A DNA stretch of 36,269 bases from Herpetosiphonaceae bacterium (GCA_013538855.1 JABXJS010000069.1:1-36269); one strand, 5' to 3'. Positions 16,151-24,283 are shown, numbered from the stretch's first letter. Notes: generated from the sequence alone by a model not told the origin. Translations and numbers: made by a program.

Positions 16151-16672
16151 GGAGTCCTCACTTCCTTAGATCAAGGCTCTGAGGCATGCCGAGTTGTGTA
16201 GGGAGAACGGCCTCGTGTGGTAGTTTCAGCATAGCGCACTGCCCGCCCGCTGCGGGAAACGATCAATAACGGGCGGTGATGAAGCCACAACGTTGGAGCG
16301 CACCGTTAAGTGCCAGAATGAGTGGTAGTTAATCATCGGTTGCTGGCGCACTCTAGCACCAGTAGCGCATGACATACTCGTCGCTGATATTGGCGGCACA
16401 AACAATCGACCTAGCACTATCCTTCCACCTCCACACACTCTACCACTGTGCCCTCAGAACATCGCCCATCAGGTAGCCGTGTCGGCTACAGTTAAATAGT
16501 ACTTGGTCAGCGCTGGCACACACACTGCATGTTTATGTCAATTAAAAACACACAGTAGCTCGGAAGCGTACCACATCGAGCACAGGGCCATCTAATGGAA
16601 CACCGAGCTACGCCAGTGGGCCAGCCAAATCATACAGGAGGGCCAGAATAGTAATTGTATAGGAGGGGTGGC
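16151..16672. other. 522-bp intergenic region without a recognisable gene
   Basis: I see no supported coding sequence. A 7-bp hairpin (gtagccg / cggctac) is at 16473-16489. The region should carry the promoters of the divergent SPW gene and of the response-regulator operon, but I cannot assign -35/-10 boxes with confidence. Confidence 0.5.
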
Positions 16673-17089
16673 ATGAATTTTACAATCCTTGTTCTAGACG
16701 ACGACCAAGTGCTGCTAGACTTAATGACCGAGGTGCTTGAGCAAGAGGAAGGCTACATCGCCCTCGGCTGCACCAGCGCTGCGCAAGCGGAGCATATTCT
16801 GCACAGCCTCACGCCGGACATGCTGATCATCGACGGCGCGGTGTTCAAATCCGCCGCAGGCAGCGCGCTCGTGCAGCAGCTGCGCCACGAGCACGCGACG
16901 CTAGCGCTGCCGATTATCGTCTACTCAGCAGACCAGCGGCTGCTCCAAGACAGCGGCGCGCAAATCAAGGCGCTGGACTGTGCGCTTGTAGCCAAGCCCT
17001 TTGTGCTTGACTCGCTGCTGACCATGATTGAGCTGCTGCTAACAACAAGCCACAGCAGCAATCACGAGCGTGCCGTTGGCGAGCGCTAG
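16673..17089 (+). CDS. single-domain response regulator (receiver domain)
   Basis: This 138-aa protein is one CheY-like receiver domain with no output domain. The start is ATG 16673 with AGGAGG at 16661-16666. The acidic pocket is Asp9-Asp10-Asp11, the phospho-acceptor is Asp54 in 'LIIDGAV', Ser85 ('IVYSAD') replaces the usual Thr/Ser, and Lys108-Pro109 complete the site. All functional residues are therefore present, although the usual DxxMP turn is 'DGAVFKS'. It would receive phosphate from a histidine kinase that is not in this window. It is the first gene of a likely three-gene operon with a membrane protein (28 bp downstream) and an unknown protein. Confidence 0.9.
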   Translation: MNFTILVLDDDQVLLDLMTEVLEQEEGYIALGCTSAAQAEHILHSLTPDMLIIDGAVFKSAAGSALVQQLRHEHATLALPIIVYSADQRLLQDSGAQIKALDCALVAKPFVLDSLLTMIELLLTTSHSSNHERAVGER

Positions 17090-17117
17090 CGGCCAAGGTA
17101 CAGAAAGGAGCGCTTGT

Positions 17118-17525
17118 ATGTTTCTCAGCCTACTCGCGGTGACGTTTATCATCGCCGCTATCTGCTCACTGATTGTCGCCCAGCTGTTTGACCGGCCGAT
17201 CAAGCTTGTCCTGCAGCGGATCGTCGGCGAGGAGCTTGGGGCGGCCTGGCAGCGCTACCTCAAATTTGCGATCTATGTAGTTGGTGTTTCCAGCGGCGTG
17301 CGCATCTGGGAGCTGGAGCAGTACATCAATCCCTCGTATCTGCAGAGCACACCGCTCACGCTGAACGCTGATCGCTGGGCGCTGGAAGTGTACCGCACTG
17401 TGATCGCAACGCTTGGCAGCATCGCCGGCGCGCTGCTAGCATTCTTCGCCTGCTCGCTGATCGCCTACGTGATTGTGCGCGGCTTCGAGCTGCGCCATCA
17501 TGGGCCAACGCAGAAGCCAACCTAG
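17118..17525 (+). CDS. hypothetical membrane protein
   Basis: This 135-aa protein starts at ATG 17118 with AAAGGAG at 17104-17110. It has a hydrophobic N-terminal helix (1-22), a weaker segment (48-62) and a strongly hydrophobic helix (95-121). Between these helices is an amphipathic, charged region with 'RPIKLVLQRIVGEELGAAWQRYLKF'. I recognise no family. It lies 28 bp after the response regulator and 17 bp before the next gene, so the three are probably co-expressed. A membrane partner of the receiver protein is a reasonable but untested guess. Confidence 0.75.
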   Translation: MFLSLLAVTFIIAAICSLIVAQLFDRPIKLVLQRIVGEELGAAWQRYLKFAIYVVGVSSGVRIWELEQYINPSYLQSTPLTLNADRWALEVYRTVIATLGSIAGALLAFFACSLIAYVIVRGFELRHHGPTQKPT

Positions 17526-17542
17526 CTTGGAAGGAGGACCGT

Positions 17543-17890
17543 ATGAATGCGCATGAGTGCTTCGCCCGCCGCGAAGACGCCTATATTGTGATCGTGCTGA
17601 GCCGCGAGCTTGATGTGGAGTGGGGCAGCCCCAGCGCTGTCAGCTGGGCTAACCCAGCGCTCGACCCGCAGAGCAGCGACCCGGTGCTGCTGCAGGCCAG
17701 CAGCACGCCCGACGCGCTGCCAGTGCGACGCTCGAAGCAGGAGACACTAATTGCGCTCGCACCACACCACCCACTCTATCGTCTGATCCAGACCCGCGGC
17801 ATGCCGGTGATCTACAACGGCGCGATTGATGACCAGCAGCGGCTAGCCCTGAGCCGGAAAACGGGCCTAGCTCGCACGGCAGCGACCTAG
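17543..17890 (+). CDS. hypothetical protein, third gene of the response-regulator operon
   Basis: This 115-aa soluble protein has AAGGAGG five bases before the ATG. It has no signal peptide, membrane segment or motif known to me. The middle (residues ~30-65) is rich in Pro, Ser and Ala and probably unstructured. The ends look folded ('AYIVIVLSRELDVEWG' and 'HPLYRLIQTRGMPVIYNG'). The tight spacing behind the membrane protein suggests a joint function, which I cannot name. Confidence 0.65.
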   Translation: MNAHECFARREDAYIVIVLSRELDVEWGSPSAVSWANPALDPQSSDPVLLQASSTPDALPVRRSKQETLIALAPHHPLYRLIQTRGMPVIYNGAIDDQQRLALSRKTGLARTAAT

Positions 17891-18322
17891 CGCCGACGAC
17901 TCAGCCACAGCAGCAGATCGACGTGTGTGCGCCAGCGTAGCTACGCTGGCGCACGCTGTTGCTCAGGATATGCACGCCAGCGAGCGCCACCAACTCCGCG
18001 CTGGACTGTGTGCGCAAATACCAATCTTTGGCACATCGCATTGTGAGCAAAAACAGCAAATTTTTTGGCAGGTAGACGGTGACGAGTTTCAGGATGCGCG
18101 CCCAGCCAGCACATGCTGGTGCACACAGCCGCACTAGGCCATGCCGCGAGCTGGTCCGACCGCGCTTCAGAGTCGCCATGCATTCGCACGAGCGCTCCAG
18201 CACCAGCGCCGACTCCCGCAGCACAGCCAGCGGGAAACATCGGCGCTGTTTTCATCACATCATTAAATTAAGCCGCGCCCTGAGTATACCAGCACCACAG
18301 CGCACGCGGCAGAGGCTGGCGG
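17891..18322. other. 432-bp intergenic region with a 28-bp palindrome
   Basis: No gene is supported. Positions 17927-17954 form a perfect 28-bp palindrome (gtgcgccagcgtag / ctacgctggcgcac) 37 bp after the operon's stop codon. It probably ends transcription of the response-regulator operon, though no T-run follows. The rest shows nothing recognisable. Confidence 0.6.
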
Positions 18323-18817
18323 CTAGGCATCGACGGGATGGCGGGCGGCCTGGATGCGGCTGGCGGCGCTGGACATGCGGCCGGTGGCCGGAATGGCGCG
18401 GCTGGCTTTCGCGAGGCCGAAGACCGGCATATTGTTGTAGACCGTCTCGTAGTCGCCAGCATTGACGCGGTAAGTCTCGTGCCAGATGCCAACATCGCCG
18501 CTGGAGCCGATCTTTTGATTAAACTCGACCCAGGCCGGAAAGTGGGCCGCGTCGCGGCTGCCGGCGTAATCGATGAGGTGCTCAAACGAGCGCCAGTACT
18601 GCACGAGCAGCAGCAGCGGGAAGCCGGGCTGAAAATGATAGCCGAGCAGCCCAGACTGGGGATTCTGCTCTAGCTCGCGCAGCATGCGCGGCATCGCGCG
18701 GGCGACTGGCAGCCAGGTGCGCACCTTGAGCGGCTTGTTAACGCGCATCCCGATCAGAAAAACCACAAAATCACCCTCGATCGCGGCGGTCATACGCTTG
18801 TTGATAATCTGAGCCAT
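18323..18817 (-). CDS. DUF4188 family protein
   Basis: This 164-aa protein has the DUF4188 pattern: '[24 protein letters not shown]' near the start, '[28 protein letters not shown]' in the middle, and '[45 protein letters not shown]' towards the end. Proteins of this family are dimeric alpha/beta-barrel-like and are often labelled monooxygenase-like; the reaction is unknown. AAGGAAC precedes the ATG. It is the second gene of a two-gene operon (39-bp gap) behind the SDR, divergent from a PadR regulator, so all three probably form one stress- or substrate-responsive unit. Confidence 0.85.
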   Translation of the reverse strand: MAQIINKRMTAAIEGDFVVFLIGMRVNKPLKVRTWLPVARAMPRMLRELEQNPQSGLLGYHFQPGFPLLLLVQYWRSFEHLIDYAGSRDAAHFPAWVEFNQKIGSSGDVGIWHETYRVNAGDYETVYNNMPVFGLAKASRAIPATGRMSSAASRIQAARHPVDA

Positions 18818-18856
18818 AATAGTTCCTTGTCTAGCGAGTGAAGAACACAGGTGGGC

Positions 18857-19729
18857 CTAAGCGGCCTGGGCGGCGCTCTGGAGCTTGGTCAGCTCAGCGC
18901 TAACCTGCCAGAGGCGCTCTTGGGCCGCGACATCGTGCGCTTTGGACGTGGTGCGCTGCTCCTTTGAGTTGTAGAACGCCTTGCCGGAGACGCTGGCCAG
19001 CGCGGGAGCGGAGGCCAGGTAGATCGCCGTCTGTGCGCCCTGCTCCGAGGAGCGTGCGAAGAGCTGAAACATCCGCGACAGCAGCTTGGGGATGCCAGAC
19101 TTGTTGTTGGCCCCAAAGCGTGTGGCGACCGGGCCGGGCGTGATGGCGTTGACGGTGACGCCGCTGCCCTCCAGGCGACGGGCGAGCGCATAAGAGAACA
19201 GCAAGTTTGCCAGCTTCGCCTGGGCATAGGCACCAAAGGCGGTATAGCCCTTGGCGCGCTGCAGATCATCGAACTTTATCGAGCCGACGGCGGCGATGCT
19301 GGAGCTGACGTTGATGATGCGCGCTGGAGCGCTGGCCTTGATCGTATCGAGCAGCAGGTTGGTGAGCAGAAAGTAGGCCAGATGATCGACGGCGAAGGTC
19401 ATCTCCAAGCCATCGACAGTGAGCTGGCGCTGCGAGAAGATGCCGCCAGCATTGTTGACCAGCACGTGCAGCTGCTGGTAGCGCTGCGTGAATGCAGCGG
19501 CCAGCTGACGAATCTCCTGCTGCGAGTCCAAGTTGGCAAGCAGATACTCAACATTGGGATTGCCGCTCTGGGTGCGAATCTCATCGCGAACGTGCACGGC
19601 CTTGCTGGCGCTGCGGGCCACGAGCACAACGGTTGCGCCTTGCCCAGCGAGCGCGGCGGCGGTGGCCTGCCCCATGCCCGAGGTGGCCCCAGTGATGAGG
19701 CAGATGCGACCTTGCATTGAAGTATCCAC
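18857..19729 (-). CDS. short-chain dehydrogenase/reductase
   Basis: This 290-aa classical-to-atypical SDR resembles the retinol-dehydrogenase/light-dependent reductase group. The dinucleotide-binding motif is TGATSGMG (13-20), the structural motif NNAG is at 92-95, the catalytic Ser is among Ser142-144, and the YxxxK pair is Tyr168/Lys172. Arg39 ('VARS') after strand 2 suggests NADP(H). The start is GTG at 19729, supported by AAGGAG five bases before it; the first ATG (19717) is 17 bases from that site. The substrate is unknown. Two operator-like dyads lie in the intergenic region shared with the divergent PadR gene. Confidence 0.9.
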   Translation of the reverse strand: MDTSMQGRICLITGATSGMGQATAAALAGQGATVVLVARSASKAVHVRDEIRTQSGNPNVEYLLANLDSQQEIRQLAAAFTQRYQQLHVLVNNAGGIFSQRQLTVDGLEMTFAVDHLAYFLLTNLLLDTIKASAPARIINVSSSIAAVGSIKFDDLQRAKGYTAFGAYAQAKLANLLFSYALARRLEGSGVTVNAITPGPVATRFGANNKSGIPKLLSRMFQLFARSSEQGAQTAIYLASAPALASVSGKAFYNSKEQRTTSKAHDVAAQERLWQVSAELTKLQSAAQAA

Positions 19730-19783
19730 AGTAGCTCCTTTGTCGATTATGCTGAAAACGCTCGATCAAGTACCTTCAACCAG

Positions 19784-19803
19784 CTATGTCATGTGTGACA
19801 TAG
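19784..19803. promoter_or_regulatory. PadR-type operator 1
   Basis: This is a perfect dyad with 8-bp arms ctatgtca / tgacatag and a 4-base centre (tgtg). It fits the ATGT-N8-ACAT consensus known for PadR-family operators. It lies 55 bp upstream of the SDR start codon and overlaps a possible plus-strand -35 region (gtgaca at 19795). Confidence 0.85.
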
Positions 19804-19836
19804 GCAGCTCTATGCTATACTACACCGCTAGAGATT

Positions 19837-19856
19837 CTATGTCAATGGTGACATAG
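19837..19856. promoter_or_regulatory. PadR-type operator 2
   Basis: It has the same 8-bp arms as operator 1 (ctatgtca / tgacatag) with centre atgg. It ends 20 bp before the padR-like start codon. Its centre is 53 bp from that of operator 1, about five helical turns. A TATACT box lies between the two (19816-19821), so bound repressor would flank or cover the divergent promoters. Confidence 0.85.
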
Positions 19857-19876
19857 GTAATATAGAAAGGCTATGG

Positions 19877-20434
19877 ATGAAAACACTAAGCTATGCGTTG
19901 TTGAGCCTGCTGGCGCGCCAAGATTTCTCGGGCTACGAGATCAAGCAGCTGATGCAAGCGCCGATAGGGTTTTTCTGGCGCGCGCGGCACAGCCAGATCT
20001 ACCCAGAGCTAGCGCGGCTTGAGGAGCTAGGCTATGTGACGCATGAAGTCGTTGAACAGCAGAACGTGCCGGACAAAAAGGTCTACACGCTAACAGCGGC
20101 AGGGCGCGAGCAGCTACGCCAGTGGGTCAGTGAGCCAAGCGAGGCGGCGGTCATCCGCGATGAATTTCTGCTTAAGACATTCTCGCTGTGGCTTGCCGAC
20201 CCAGCGGCGGCGATCGCCGTGGTGGAGGATCAAGCGCGGCAGCACGTTGAGCAGCTACGAGTGTACGAGGGGATCAAGCAGCATATTGAAACCGAGGGGG
20301 CAGGTGAGTTTATGCAGCCAAGCTCAGCATACTTTGCCAGCTACATCACGCTAATGCAGGGAATCAGCTACGAGCAGCAGTACATCAACTGGTGCCGCAT
20401 GATCGTGGAGCAGCTAGAAGCGCTGGCAGACTAG
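19877..20434 (+). CDS. PadR family transcriptional regulator
   Basis: This 185-aa regulator has an N-terminal winged helix (residues ~1-85: 'LSYALLSLLARQDFSGYEIKQLM', 'HSQIYPELARLEELGYV', 'KKVYTLTAAGREQLRQWV') and a C-terminal helical dimerisation domain of the Vir_act_alpha_C type (~95-180). GAAAGG precedes the ATG. PadR repressors respond to phenolic acids, other aromatics or drugs. Two identical dyads lie between this gene and the divergent SDR/DUF4188 operon, so autoregulation and control of that operon are likely. The gene converges on the DtxR-type regulator, with a hairpin between them. Confidence 0.93.
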   Translation: MKTLSYALLSLLARQDFSGYEIKQLMQAPIGFFWRARHSQIYPELARLEELGYVTHEVVEQQNVPDKKVYTLTAAGREQLRQWVSEPSEAAVIRDEFLLKTFSLWLADPAAAIAVVEDQARQHVEQLRVYEGIKQHIETEGAGEFMQPSSAYFASYITLMQGISYEQQYINWCRMIVEQLEALAD

Positions 20435-20440
20435 CGCAGC

Positions 20441-20469
20441 GTGCGCCATCGCGCAAGGCCATGGCGCAC
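20441..20469. terminator. hairpin between convergent regulator genes
   Basis: Perfect 9-bp arms (gtgcgccat 20441-20449, atggcgcac 20461-20469) enclose an 11-base loop. It lies between the stops of the PadR and DtxR-type genes and could serve both strands. No T-run is present. Confidence 0.6.
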
Positions 20470-20476
20470 ACCATGC

Positions 20477-21142
20477 TTATCCTGCCAGCGAAATATGGAT
20501 CAAGCGCGCTAGGCGATGATCGATCACTTGACGCTGTGGCGGATCGCCAACATCGAGCGTCAGCGGGCCATCGAAAGGCGCGCGCTCGACCAGGTGCACC
20601 GGCGTGGAGGGCAACAGGCCCAGATCGGCCAAGTAGCGCAGCCGCTCCGAGTCGCGGTCATCGACCTCGACGATGGTGGCGGACTGACCGACCTCCAGCG
20701 TGGTCAGCAAGCGCGACGTGCGCTGCGGCAGCGTGCCATCGCGGGCGGGGATTGGCGCACCGTGCGGATCGAACTTGGGATCGCCAAGATAGGCGGAGAT
20801 CCGCTCCTCAAGGGCCTCGGACAGCACGTGCTCCAGCACCTCTGCCTCGGCGTGAACCTCATCCCAAGACATCCCCAGCGCCTCGACCAAATACAGCTCC
20901 AGCAGCCGATGATGCCGAATCATCTCCAGCGCCACCTTCTCCCCAATCGGGGTGAGCGTTACACCCTCGCGCGCCTGATAGTCGACAAGCTGGAGAGACT
21001 CGAGCTTCTTGACCATCTCGGTGATCGCAGGTGCACTAAAGCCAAAGTGGGTAGCTAAACGACCGTTCGACACCGGTGCCTCAACTTGCTGGAGCTCATA
21101 GATCGCTTTCACGTAATCTTGGACACCAGTGGTGATGCGCAT
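20477..21142 (-). CDS. DtxR/MntR family metal-dependent repressor
   Basis: This 221-aa protein has an N-terminal winged helix (1-62, recognition helix around 'SAPAITEMVKKLESL'), a metal-binding/dimerisation domain (65-140) and a C-terminal FeoA/SH3-like domain (~145-221). Candidate metal ligands are His78, Glu82, His97, Glu101, Glu104 and His105. DtxR has Cys102 where this protein has Glu101, as in manganese-type regulators, so Mn or mixed Mn/Fe sensing is possible. AAGGGG lies upstream of the ATG. A dyad (21160-21179) sits 18-37 bp before the start and could be its own operator. The gene is divergent from cydAB. Confidence 0.92.
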   Translation of the reverse strand: MRITTGVQDYVKAIYELQQVEAPVSNGRLATHFGFSAPAITEMVKKLESLQLVDYQAREGVTLTPIGEKVALEMIRHHRLLELYLVEALGMSWDEVHAEAEVLEHVLSEALEERISAYLGDPKFDPHGAPIPARDGTLPQRTSRLLTTLEVGQSATIVEVDDRDSERLRYLADLGLLPSTPVHLVERAPFDGPLTLDVGDPPQRQVIDHRLARLIHISLAG

Positions 21143-21159
21143 GACCGCCCCTTTCTACT

Positions 21160-21179
21160 GACGCTCACCAATGAGCGTC
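21160..21179. promoter_or_regulatory. dyad upstream of the DtxR-type gene
   Basis: The perfect 8-bp arms gacgctca / tgagcgtc with centre ccaa lie between the divergent DtxR-type and cydA genes. Position and symmetry suit an operator or a leader hairpin. It does not match the classical DtxR box, so assignment to that protein is inference. Confidence 0.5.
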
Positions 21180-21307
21180 GCTTGGTCTTGTACTTGCCAG
21201 TGTACCATAGGGTCAGCACCTGACTACGCATCGTTTCGAGATCGCATGCTGTTGGATGGGCGCATTTGATACGGTTCAACGAGAGTATACGCACATCGGA
21301 GGTCTGT

Positions 21308-22648
21308 ATGGACACATTAACGGCTGCCCGTGCCCAGATGGAGGTCTCGCTGGCCTTCCATATGGTCTTTGCGGCGCTCGGCATTGGACTCCCGCTGCTG
21401 ATGGTTATCGCCGAAGGTCTTGGGCTGCGCACTGGCCAGCAGCACTACCTTGACCTGGCGCGCAAGTGGTCGAAGGCAACAGCGCTGACCTTTGCCATTG
21501 GCGCAGTTTCGGGCACAGCGCTATCGTTTGAGCTAGGGCTGCTGTGGCCACAGTTCATGGAATTTGCAGGGGGCATTATCGGGCCGACGTTTGCGCTCGA
21601 AGGCTTCGCCTTCTTCATCGAGGCGATCTTCTTAGGGCTGTATCTGTATGGCTGGAAGCGGCTCTCGCCGCGGGCGCACTGGCTTACCGGCATTCCGGTG
21701 GCGATCAGCGGTATGCTCTCGGGCGTGCTTGTGGTGGCGGCCAACGCCTGGATGCAGACACCAGCAGGTTTTACGCTAGAAAACGGTGTCGCGACCAACA
21801 TCAGCCCGATTGCGCCATTCCTCGCACCAGCGTGGCTGCACATGGCGCTGCACTCAACCTTATCATGCTACATCGCGACTGGCTTCGCTGTGGCGGCGGT
21901 GTATGCAATGGGCATGCTGCGCGGGCGGCACGACGCCTACCATCGCTCAGCGCTGACGATCAGTCTGGCCTTAGCAACGATCACCGCGCTGCTCCAGCCG
22001 ATCAGCGGCGACATCTCCGGCAAGCAGGTGGCCCAGCACCAGCCGGCCAAGCTTGCGGCCATGGAGGCGCACTTCGAGACAACAGCCAACGCCGACCTGA
22101 TCATTGGCGGCATCCCCAATCCAGAGACCGGCGAAGTTATTGGCGCGCTGAAAATCCCCAGCCTGCTCAGCTTCATCGCCAAGGGCGACAGCGACGCGGT
22201 TGTACAGGGCCTCAACGATTTCCCACCAGATCAGCGGCCCAATGTCTATCTGGCCCACTTCTCGTTCCAGATCATGGTTGGTGCAGGGATTGCGCTGATC
22301 GTCATTGGTCTATGGTACTGGGTGCAGCGTCGCCGCAAGCGGGTGGAGCAGAGTCGCTGGCTGCAGCGCGCGCTGGTGCTAAGCGGCTTCCTGGGCTTTC
22401 TGGCGCTGGAGGCGGGCTGGATCGTCACCGAGGTCGGGCGACAGCCATGGGTCATCTACGATGTGATGCGCACCAGCGAGGGCGTGACGCCTGTGAGCGA
22501 GGTGCCGCTGACATTCTACGGCTTCAGCCTGCTCTACACCTTGCTAGGTATTGTGCTGGTGTATCTGCTGCGCCAGCTTGCCAACGACACAGCGCAGGGA
22601 GACGTTGGCCCCGCCAAGCCCCAGAAGGAGGCCGCATATGAGTCCTGA
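21308..22648 (+). CDS. cydA: cytochrome bd ubiquinol oxidase subunit I
   Basis: This 446-aa membrane protein is the haem-bearing, quinol-oxidising subunit of bd oxidase, which reduces O2 to water at the cytoplasmic membrane without pumping protons. The start is ATG 21308, with GGAGG at 21298-21302. About nine membrane helices are evident. His18 ('LAFHMVF') is the expected high-spin haem ligand, His182 (or 178) in 'LHMALHS' and Met387 in 'YDVMRT' are the expected b558 ligands, and GRQPW (377-381) is the family signature. At 446 aa it lacks the long Q-loop insertion of the E. coli type (522 aa), so it is the short-loop form. cydB overlaps it by 11 bp. No cydX or cydDC is nearby. Confidence 0.96.
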   Translation: MDTLTAARAQMEVSLAFHMVFAALGIGLPLLMVIAEGLGLRTGQQHYLDLARKWSKATALTFAIGAVSGTALSFELGLLWPQFMEFAGGIIGPTFALEGFAFFIEAIFLGLYLYGWKRLSPRAHWLTGIPVAISGMLSGVLVVAANAWMQTPAGFTLENGVATNISPIAPFLAPAWLHMALHSTLSCYIATGFAVAAVYAMGMLRGRHDAYHRSALTISLALATITALLQPISGDISGKQVAQHQPAKLAAMEAHFETTANADLIIGGIPNPETGEVIGALKIPSLLSFIAKGDSDAVVQGLNDFPPDQRPNVYLAHFSFQIMVGAGIALIVIGLWYWVQRRRKRVEQSRWLQRALVLSGFLGFLALEAGWIVTEVGRQPWVIYDVMRTSEGVTPVSEVPLTFYGFSLLYTLLGIVLVYLLRQLANDTAQGDVGPAKPQKEAAYES

Positions 22649-23669
22649 GATCTTAATGGCCGCCGTTGGCCTGCTCGCCGTGGTCGCCTACGCTGTGCTG
22701 GCCGGCGCCGATTTTGGCGGCGGCATCTGGGATATGTTTGCGAGCGGTCCACGCCGCGACCAGCAGCGCGATGTGATCGCCCAGGCGATGGGGCCAGTAT
22801 GGGAGGCCAACCATGTCTGGCTCATCTTTATCATCGTGATCCTCTTCAGCGCCTTTCCGCCGGCATTTCGCGTGCTGAGCATTGCGCTGTTTGTACCATT
22901 TCACCTTGTGCTGCTGGGCATCATCCTGCGTGGGGCAGCGTTTGTGTTCCGCGCCTACAGCCCTGAGAGCTCGCGCAGCCTGAGCGGCATCAATCTTCCA
23001 CGGCGCTGGGGCACCATCTTTGGTATCGCCAGCGTGATCACGCCAGTGCTGCTGGGCATGACGCTGAGCGCCATCTCCGCCGGGGAGCTGCGGGTGCAGA
23101 ATGGCGTCATCCAGGCGGACAACACGCCCTGGCTCAGCCCGCTGGCCCTAGCGATGGGCGGGCTGGCGCTAGCGCTCTGCGCCTACTTGGCCGCAGTGTA
23201 TCTGACGCTGGAGAGCGCAGGCGAGCTGCGCGAGGACTTCCGGCGGCGGGCGCTGATCGCAGGCACCGTGGTCGTCGCACTTTCGGTGTTGACGCTGCCG
23301 CTGCTGTACTTCCGGGCGGCGCACCTGTGGAGCGGCCTGGTCAGCCTCAAGGCGGCCCCGCTCATTCTGGTGGGCGTGGCGGCGGCGCTGCTGTCGGGAT
23401 GGACGCTGCTGACGCGCCACTATCGCACAGCGCGCATCGCAACCATTGTGCAGGTAACGTGTCTGCTGGCAGGCTGGGGCGTGGCGCAGTATCCCTACCT
23501 GATCTACCCAGACGTGACGCTGACGTCGGCCGCCGCGCCAGACAGCACGCTGTGGTTTATCCTCGGTGCGCTGCCGTTTGGCATGGCCGTGCTGCTGCCA
23601 TCGCTGTGGTTTCTCTTCAAGGTGTTCAAGGGCAGCCAGGCGCAAGAGGCGAACGAGCGCTCGACCTAA
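22638..23669 (+). CDS. cydB: cytochrome bd ubiquinol oxidase subunit II
   Basis: This 343-aa membrane protein has about eight membrane helices. It begins 'AAVGLLAVVAYAVLAGADFGGG', with the conserved GADFGGG motif, followed by 'GPVWEANHVWLIF', the CydB signature. It binds no haem itself in most species but forms the heterodimer with CydA. The ATG at 22638 has AAGGAGG upstream, within cydA, and the genes overlap by 11 bp, indicating translational coupling. A long perfect hairpin follows at 23802-23843. Confidence 0.96.
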   Translation: MSPEILMAAVGLLAVVAYAVLAGADFGGGIWDMFASGPRRDQQRDVIAQAMGPVWEANHVWLIFIIVILFSAFPPAFRVLSIALFVPFHLVLLGIILRGAAFVFRAYSPESSRSLSGINLPRRWGTIFGIASVITPVLLGMTLSAISAGELRVQNGVIQADNTPWLSPLALAMGGLALALCAYLAAVYLTLESAGELREDFRRRALIAGTVVVALSVLTLPLLYFRAAHLWSGLVSLKAAPLILVGVAAALLSGWTLLTRHYRTARIATIVQVTCLLAGWGVAQYPYLIYPDVTLTSAAAPDSTLWFILGALPFGMAVLLPSLWFLFKVFKGSQAQEANERST

Positions 23670-23801
23670 GCGTGGCTGCTGCCTGGGCTGTCACACTGTT
23701 ATCGGCGTTGGGCAGCGCCATGGCCAGAGCAAACCAGGAGCGAAACACCAATTTATCTCCAGCGACGGCTCGCTGTTCTAGGCTTCAACGAAACAGCGGC
23801 A

Positions 23802-23843
23802 CCAGCAGCCCTTGGCGACCCACCTAGCGCCAAGGGCTGCTGG
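23802..23843 (+). terminator. terminator hairpin of cydAB
   Basis: A 16-bp perfect stem (23802-23817 with 23828-23843) and a 10-base loop lie 133 bp after cydB. The following bases (attaatgg) are only weakly T-rich. Confidence 0.8.
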
Positions 23844-23906
23844 ATTAATGGCCTATGTAGCTCAATAGAGCTGCGGGCGACCACGTAGCTCCTCCGGCGA
23901 ATCATA

Positions 23907-23958
23907 AAAAGCCACAGTTTCCACTAGGCCAAGCGGTCTAGTGGATACAGTGGCTTTT
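23907..23958. terminator. bidirectional terminator
   Basis: A long inverted repeat (arms ~23907-23930 and ~23935-23958, three mismatches) has AAAA on the left edge and TTTT on the right. Both strands thus end in a T-run. It separates cydAB from the minus-strand small peptide gene and should stop transcription from both sides. Confidence 0.85.
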
Positions 23959-23998
23959 AACCAGTAACGGGCGGAGCCGGGCATCGCCCACAACAGAT

Positions 23999-24178
23999 TT
24001 AGATTGCCGAGATATTCCCGTTGGTCGTCGGGGGAACGACGATGGATGGCGGCGCATCGGGCAGAGCGATAGCCGCTGCGTGCGCATCACGCGCCATAGC
24101 GAGTGGGGCCAGACCAAGCATAACCAACAGAGCGAGAACAGCGCGAGCCCGACGAACCTTGCGAGTAGTTGACAGCAT
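23999..24178 (-). CDS. small secreted peptide with signal sequence
   Basis: This 59-aa gene begins MLSTTRKVRRARAVLALLVM. It has a textbook signal peptide: a basic n-region (RKVRRAR), a hydrophobic core (AVLALLVMLGLAPLAMA) and a likely cleavage near DAHA-AA (~residue 34). The mature peptide would be about 25 residues, 'AIALPDAPPSIVVPPTTNG' and a few more, proline-rich and without cysteine. AAGGAAGGAG lies nine bases before the ATG, a TATAAT box is ~100 bp upstream on the same strand, and a bidirectional terminator follows 41 bp after the stop. The gene is therefore a complete transcription unit. I recognise no family; it could be a secreted signal, a structural peptide or a bacteriocin-like product. 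Confidence 0.7.
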   Translation of the reverse strand: MLSTTRKVRRARAVLALLVMLGLAPLAMARDAHAAAIALPDAPPSIVVPPTTNGNISAI

Positions 24179-24277
24179 CTTGTGTGCTCCTTCCTTATAC
24201 CAATTTCCCTACGTTGCCAGAACCCGTACACAGAGAGATGTTCAAAAGATGTGGAGTTGTGATGGAGGCGATACCCT

Positions 24278-24283
24278 ATTATA
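24278..24283 (-). promoter_or_regulatory. -10 box for the small secreted peptide gene
   Basis: A perfect TATAAT on the minus strand lies in an AT-rich stretch, 100 bp before the small peptide's ATG. No good -35 box is at the right distance. The rest of 24179-24451 is AT-rich, with a 7-bp dyad (cattaaa / tttaatg, 24404-24423) just past the CHRD gene. Confidence 0.4.
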
